The notes under the pieces are model-generated. The model saw only the letters and a list, made by a program, of their open reading frames with translations, was not told where the DNA came from and made no database searches. DNA of 64,000 nucleotides from Daucus carota subsp. sativus (taxonomy: Eukaryota; Streptophyta; Magnoliopsida; Apiales; Apiaceae): NCBI RefSeq assembly GCF_001625215.2, contig NC_030381.2, forward strand, positions 5,853,131 to 5,917,130, written 5' to 3'. Of this stretch, positions 58,236-64,000 are shown in pieces (position 1 is the first letter of the stretch; every line of letters begins with the position of its first letter). The translations under genes and the position numbers were made by a program.

Positions 58236-61200
58236 TCTATTATATATCTAATAGACCAACTAAGAGTAATTTAAATCAAAATGACTAAACTACCCTTGCT
58301 CATTATGCATAATTTAATTTAAAAAGACCAGACTACCCTTACTCACTATTAATATTTACTTTTAATACCAACCTATTTATTAGACATTAATGTCTCTTCG
58401 TTAATATGCATTAATTACTTTATAATTAAAACTCTAATACATATAAGTATATAACATTTATAGTTATGATTTAATAAATAAATAAATATCCAGTATTATA
58501 AAAAGCGAGAATAAAAATATCGACGATTAATCGAAATGGTTAACATGGTCATTATTTGATTAATTTAATATTATATATGTAAAAATAATATATATAATCA
58601 TTTTTAAAATTTTAATTTCTCTTCACAAATTTTGTAAATTTTTATATTTTGTATGATTTTCGACCCATTATTCAAATTTCTGACCAATTAGACATCGATT
58701 AAACGGATTTTACCAAATCGGATCAAAATCCGTCCGACTATTGATTAATAGGTTAACTCGGCCAATTTTTAGAATGTTTAATTGTTATTATTTAATAAAA
58801 TTATATACATATGTATTAGAATAACTATAAATAATATATATAACTATATGACAAAACTCTAATTCGGCAAGAATCTCATTTTTCGTATTAAATTTTCAAT
58901 AATTTTAGGTGAGTGGTAATTTAATTATATAATTTTATATAGTGTACTATATTTTTTGTATTTATATTTTAATAAATATCATAATAGTGAGGATATGTGT
59001 ACATATATACATCAATATAGAGTGTATTTGGGTAAATCTTATGAAAAGTGACTTCCTTCTTAAAATAAAAAAAGTGGACTATTTGTGAGAAGTGAGTCAA
59101 TACTTATAAGTGATTAAAGTGTTTGAAAAAAAATTGAAGTCCTAAAAAAAAGTTAGAATTTCAAGTTCCTATGCGTGCTTGTGACTTTTTACACAAACAG
59201 GTCAAAAAAAACATATGCGACTATATTAGAAAAAAAAGCCAGAAGCAAGGACAGATATACACATAATATGACTTAAAATACAAATAAATATTAAATTGAA
59301 ATTAAATTTACAAATAATCTCAACTTAAAAAAGATGAACAAAAAAAATATGAGATACATTAATTTAATTCAAAACAACCAATTTACCCTTTGCTCATTAT
59401 ACAATATTTATATATATAAAGGTTATCATTGACTTTTAACACTAATGTATTTATTAGACATTAATGTTCATTGTAAATTAATTCGATATGACTAATATAC
59501 CCTTCGCTTAATACACATATTTTAATATATATAAAGGTTATTATTGACTTTTAATATTAACGCATTTATTATACATTAATGTCTAAGCAATGCATTTATT
59601 ATACATTAATGTCTAAGCATTTATATACATTAATTATAACATGATCATTGTTTGAAATTATTTTAATATTATACATATAAATAATATATATCTAATCATT
59701 TTTAAAATTTTAAATTTTCTCCACAACTTTTGTAAATTTTAATATTCTACCTAATTTTTGACTGATTAATCCAATTTTGACCAATTAATCATTGATTTAA
59801 TCGAGTTTTACCAAATCGTATTAAAAATTCGTCTGTTATCGATTATTCGGTTAATCGGCCGATTTTTAGAATATTTAATTATTGTGATTTAATAAAATTA
59901 TATATATGATTTAATAAAATCATATATATGATTTTTTAACTATACGACAAAGACTCTGATTCGACAAGAATCTTATTTGTTTTTATCAAATTTTCAATAA
60001 TTTTAGGTGAATGATAATTTAATTATAAAATAAAATTTTAAATAGTGTATATTTTTTATATTTACATTTTAATAAATATCATCATAGTAAGGATATATGT
60101 ACATTTAGACATCAAGATAATAAGAATTAAAATACAAGTAAATATAAATTTAAATTATATATAGGGAAATTCTTGATGGTACCCTCGTAGAAGTGGTTTT
60201 TTTCAATGGTACCGATCATTTCTGACTTCTACCGATGGTACGTTCGTACTTTTAATTTACTTTACTATGGTACACTCGTGTACTTTTTATTTACTCTCTA
60301 TTGATTACAAACTTAAAACAAATTGTATATTTGAAATCCTTGCGAAAAGTTACATAAAATAGACCCTTAAATCATGTAAAACAGTCAAAATGATGGTATT
60401 CTTTCTGAGCAGTTTAATGTTCGATCGCAGATGAAGGTATACTCTTTTGTCATAGTCAAAACTCTAAGCTGACGATTGCTTCGCGGCTGCTGACATAATG
60501 AGATGTTGTATTTTCAATTGTGTTTAAACATCATGTAATATATACTGTAGTTGATGATAAAAGAAGCAGTTTGGCTGCTACATAATGAGATGTTATATTT
60601 CCAATTGTGTTTAAACATCATGTAATATATACTGTAGTTGATGATAAAAGAAGCAGTTTGGCTGCTGACATAATGAGATGTTATATTTCCAATTGTGTTT
60701 AAACATCATGTAATATATACCGTAATTGATGATAAAAGAAGCAGTTTGGCCAAGCATCCCGGTACAGGGGCTAATGACCAGAAGCCTGAAACAGTGATTA
60801 GCCGGTAACTATTTTTTTTTATTCTATATATCTAAGCATCTGACACATACTTGTAGCAGTAAAATCGAATCTTGATCAATTTAATCCAAAATGACTAAAC
60901 TATCCTTTACTCAAAATACATTCAGTTTGTTCGACTCGATCATTGGTGTAGATGCCGTATGGCTTTCTATTATTAGATTAACACCTTTGTTTCAAAAAAA
61001 AAAAAGAAGATATTTTTCATTCACAAAATTTGAACGTACGTATATAAAAAAAGAAAAGATTGGGAAAATAAAAAATTTTAAAAATGATTAGATATATATT
61101 ATTTATATGTATAATATTAAATTAATTCCAAAATCATGTTATAATTAATGTATATTAATGATTGGACATTAATGTCTAATAAAATACGTTAGTTTTAAAA

Positions 61201-61793
61201 GTCAATAATGACCTCTCTATATATAAAAATATGTATTTTGATATTGCACTCAATGGACTGACTTGATGTATAATATAGGAATTAAGTATTTATGGGGCTA
61301 TGTTTGGCTACGAAAGTTAAGCCTTAATGTTTATTTGTTTTTATAAAAATGTATATTTTATAATTTTTTGGATATATCATATATAATTATGATTTAATAA
61401 TAAATAAATAAATATTTAGTGTTGTAAAAAGCGGGAATCAGAAAATCAACGATTAATCAGAATGATTAATAGGATCATTATTCAGAATTAATTTAATATT
61501 ATATATGTAAAAATAATATATATATATATATATTATAGGGTCGAATAATATTATTCGACCCTATTAATCCAATTTTCGACCAATTAGTCATCGATTTAAC
61601 CGAATTTTAATATATTTTTTGTATTTATATTTTTAATAAATATCATAAAAGTGAGGATATGTGTATATACAGACATCAACATATTATGATTTAAAATACA
61701 AATAAATATAAAAAAAGATAAATAACGAGATATAACATATATTGAAGAAAGTGATTTAAAGCAACCCGTGCTTTGCACGGGTTAAGAAGCTAG
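58236..61793 (+). mobile_element. Helitron-derived repeat array (about 3.6 kb)
   Basis: The right end is a clear Helitron terminus: hairpin AACCCGTGCTTTGCACGGGTT, then AAGAAG and CTAG, with T beyond. A TC start (TCTATTATATATC) after A at 58236 is a fitting left end. Inside, the same series of blocks (AAAATGACTAAACTACCC, GGTTATTATTGACTTTTAATA, GACATTAATGTC, CCAATTA..CATCGATT, GGTTAA.TCGGCC, TTAATAAATATCAT, GTGAGGATATGTGTA) occurs in at least three rounds, around 58236-59010, 59340-60160 and 60880-61793. Part of the third round is inverted (about 61130-61210). Non-Helitron inserts include a MITE-like repeat (about 59035-59215) and a tandem repeat (60484-60752). Whether these are nested copies or internal duplications cannot be decided here. 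No Rep-helicase gene is seen. Confidence 0.6.
60484..60752 (+). repeat. Tandem repeat, three units of 87-88 bp
   Basis: CATAATGAGATGTTATATTTCC ... AAGCAGTTTGGCTGCT recurs with starts at about 60494, 60581 and 60669. Units are more than 95 percent alike by eye, so the array is young. Confidence 0.85.
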
Positions 61794-62937
61794 TTTCAAA
61801 TAAAAGAGCGAATTTTTTTTTGAGCAGTAAACTACTTCTTTAATGAGCAAAACAACATATATTATTATTCTCCTCATCTCATTTTATAGCATTGATAATA
61901 AAATATCGATCCTATTTTATAATATTTTTTCATAAAATAGTTTTAAACCACTTAATTCTCTTGATACAAATTAAACAGTCAAACATAATTTATAGGACCA
62001 GTATAACTAAAATAAGTCGAGGGAGAAACTTTAATATAAATTTGAGTAATCAATATATATATCAATCAATCAATCATCAATATATATATATATATAAAGG
62101 AGGATGCGGGCGTCTCTAGAATTGCTCGATTCAGTGTTCTGATTTTTCTTAAATTAGCAATAGGATTACTAGCAATTATTGATAAAATACAATTTATATT
62201 TAAAATTTGTGATGTAAGTTAATACAATTTTTATTTTCGATTAGCTCATCGTCACCATCTTGAACGATCAGTATATACTCAGTATATACTGATTATCACC
62301 AACTTAATTGTATTGCTTGCAACAAAAAAATAAGCAAGGATGGCACTGTGTTTTATTTATTCAATTAACAATTATTGAACAAATATAATTTAAAAATACA
62401 ATTCTTATTAGCAAAAGTTATAAATTTTATAATCTTATTATATTAATTTTTTTTCAAATTATATATCTAAAAAATAAAAACCAGCATATTCCAGAATCTC
62501 AAATTGTCTATAAACAGGTTTGTAGCGCTAAACTCATGTCGTTCCATAATGATCAAGAAGATAGCATCTCTATCATGAAAACATCTTTAAGTTCTTCACA
62601 ACCTCATTCAAATAGTATGCATAGACTTACAACCAATCTCGATAATAGTTGGATTCAATCTTATAATTTTTTTTTAAAATTTTGAATAGAAAATAAAATT
62701 ATAATTCAAAAAATCAAATTCACGGATCTTAAAGGTAATACAATCCTTTTTTTATTGGATTCTAAAAAAATAAAATTCTTTTCTTATAATTTTCTTAAAT
62801 TTCGGATTGAAAATATAATTATAATTTAAAAAATCAGGTTCAAGGATTCCAAAAGTTAATACAATTCTTTACTTTTTGGATTCTAAAGGTAACACAATTC
62901 TTTTCTTATATAGGAATTCTCAAAGGAATAGGATTAT
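61794..62937. other. Intergenic stretch with microsatellites
   Basis: ATCAATCAATCAATC and a TA run lie at about 62050-62098. Pairs of related words (TAATTTTCTTAAATTTCGG, AAAATATAATTATAATT) foreshadow the larger tandem repeat to the right. No gene seen. Confidence 0.5.
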
Positions 62938-64000
62938 ATTTATTTAAACTAACAATTCTAGATAAAATACAATTTATATTTAAGATTTGTCCAATGCGTA
63001 CAATTTTTATTTTCGATTTACTCTTATAATTTTCTTAAATTTCGGGTAGAAAATAAAGGATTGTAAGATAATAATCATTAAAAACTAACAACAAAAAAAA
63101 ATAGAACCATAAAAGAATTATAATTTTTAACTAAAAAGTAGGAATCATAAAATAAAAATAATTAATAAAACAAAATAGGATATATAAAATAGGAATCATA
63201 TATTAATTTTATGATAATGTAAATGATTCTGGATTAGTATTGTGTTTGTCGGCCACGGGAGGCGGCCTAAACTAATTTTTATCTAAATAATAATAATTTG
63301 TCTATTAGTATTATGTTTCACGGGAAAGTGGCTAAAATAATTTTTTTATCTATGTTATAATATATTTTCTTATTAAAACGGGACCACGGTTCAAAATATT
63401 TTTTATCCAATCATAATCTTTAATTTTATCATAATTAGAATAATTTTGATATTTATTTAAATTAACAATCATAGATGAAATACAATTTGTATTTAAGATT
63501 TGTAAGGTAATACGTACAATTTTTATTTTCGATTTAGTCTTATAATTTTCTTAAATTTCGAATAGAAAATAAAGGATCGTGAAGATAATAATCATTAGAA
63601 AAAACTAATAGCAAAAAAATTAGAACCATAAAAGAAATATTATTTTTAACTAATAAATAGGAATCACAAAATAAAAATAATTAATAAAATAATATAGGAT
63701 ATATAAAATAGGAATCATATATTGATTTTATGATAATGTAAATGATTCTTGATTAGTATTGTGTTTGACGAGAACGTGAGGCGGCCCAAACTAATTTTTA
63801 TCTAAATAATAATAATTTTTTTATTAATATTATGTTTGACGGGAAAGTGGCTAAAATAATTTTTTATTTATGTTATAATATATTATTTGTTAAAACATGA
63901 CCACAGTTCAAAATAATATTTATCCAATTATAATCTTTAATTTTATCATAATTAGTATAATTTTTATTAGTATTGTGTTTGACAAGAGAGCGGCTCAAAC
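62938..64000. repeat. Large tandem repeat with a period of about 513 bp, running off the window
   Basis: The unit starting at 62938 (ATTTATTTAAACTAACAAT, ATACAATTTATATTTAAGATTTG, AGAAAATAAAGGATTG, GGATATATAAAATAGGAATC, GTATTGTGTTTG, GTGGCTAAAATAATTTTT) begins again at 63451 with roughly 90 percent agreement by eye. Within a unit, a shorter block (TTAGTATTGTGTTTGACGGGAA, GGCTAAAATAAT) is itself repeated about 95 bp apart. The second unit reaches the right edge. Confidence 0.8.

Noticed and set aside
60484-60752. CRISPR-like array
   Set aside because: Units are directly tandem without distinct spacers, and the DNA is plant nuclear.

Overview
The window is nuclear DNA of a flowering plant. The evidence is intron-containing genes of typical plant families, small AT-rich introns, TATA boxes about 40-50 bp upstream of plant-type start contexts, and a dense load of plant transposons. 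The families fit a core eudicot, and an asterid such as an Apiales species is my guess, but nothing here fixes the species.

Layout. The left edge (403-1636) holds the last four exons of an organellar TWINKLE-type primase-helicase. A PIF/Harbinger DNA transposon with both of its genes lies at 3875-6443, followed by a Mutator-like miniature element and a 1.1 kb Mutator-like element. A patellin (CRAL-TRIO plus GOLD) gene occupies 9580-11901. From 13.4 to 38.8 kb there is a local family of berberine-bridge-enzyme-like (BBE-like) FAD oxidases: three open genes (13463, 24788, 37182), one gene split by a frameshift (20614 to 19020, minus strand) and one truncated copy (15424-15985). A CYP716-type cytochrome P450 (16930-18699) and a short P450 fragment (15990-16066) sit among them. 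Between 21 and 37 kb are a truncated L1-type LINE, nested Tourist MITEs, an hAT MITE, two Helitrons, a SINE-like sequence and miniature LTR elements (TRIMs). A beta-tubulin gene (42796 to 39198, minus) follows, then an uncharacterised membrane and basic protein gene (46094-47062), a germin-like protein gene (49062 to 48324, minus) and an R2R3-MYB gene of the MYB42/MYB85 type (54498-56382). From 56.4 kb to the end I see no genes, only a Stowaway MITE, a Helitron-derived repeat array, and a tandem repeat of about 513 bp that runs off the right edge.

How the genes might work together. The BBE-like genes and the CYP716 gene are the only group that looks functionally clustered. BBE-like enzymes are secreted oxidases with doubly linked FAD, and CYP716 enzymes typically oxidise triterpenes. 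Tandem duplication alone could explain the BBE copies, so a joint pathway is only a hypothesis. Among the BBE copies the residue three places after the FAD-linking cysteine is Val in four-residue context CPTV for three loci and Leu in CTSL for the 37182 gene. In studied members this position controls oxygen reactivity, so the locus may contain both oxidase-type and dehydrogenase-type enzymes. The other genes look like ordinary single-copy housekeeping or developmental genes.

Limits. All exon boundaries were placed by eye from reading frame, GT-AG sites and recalled family sequences. Transposon ends rest on visible terminal repeats and target-site duplications. No search was run.
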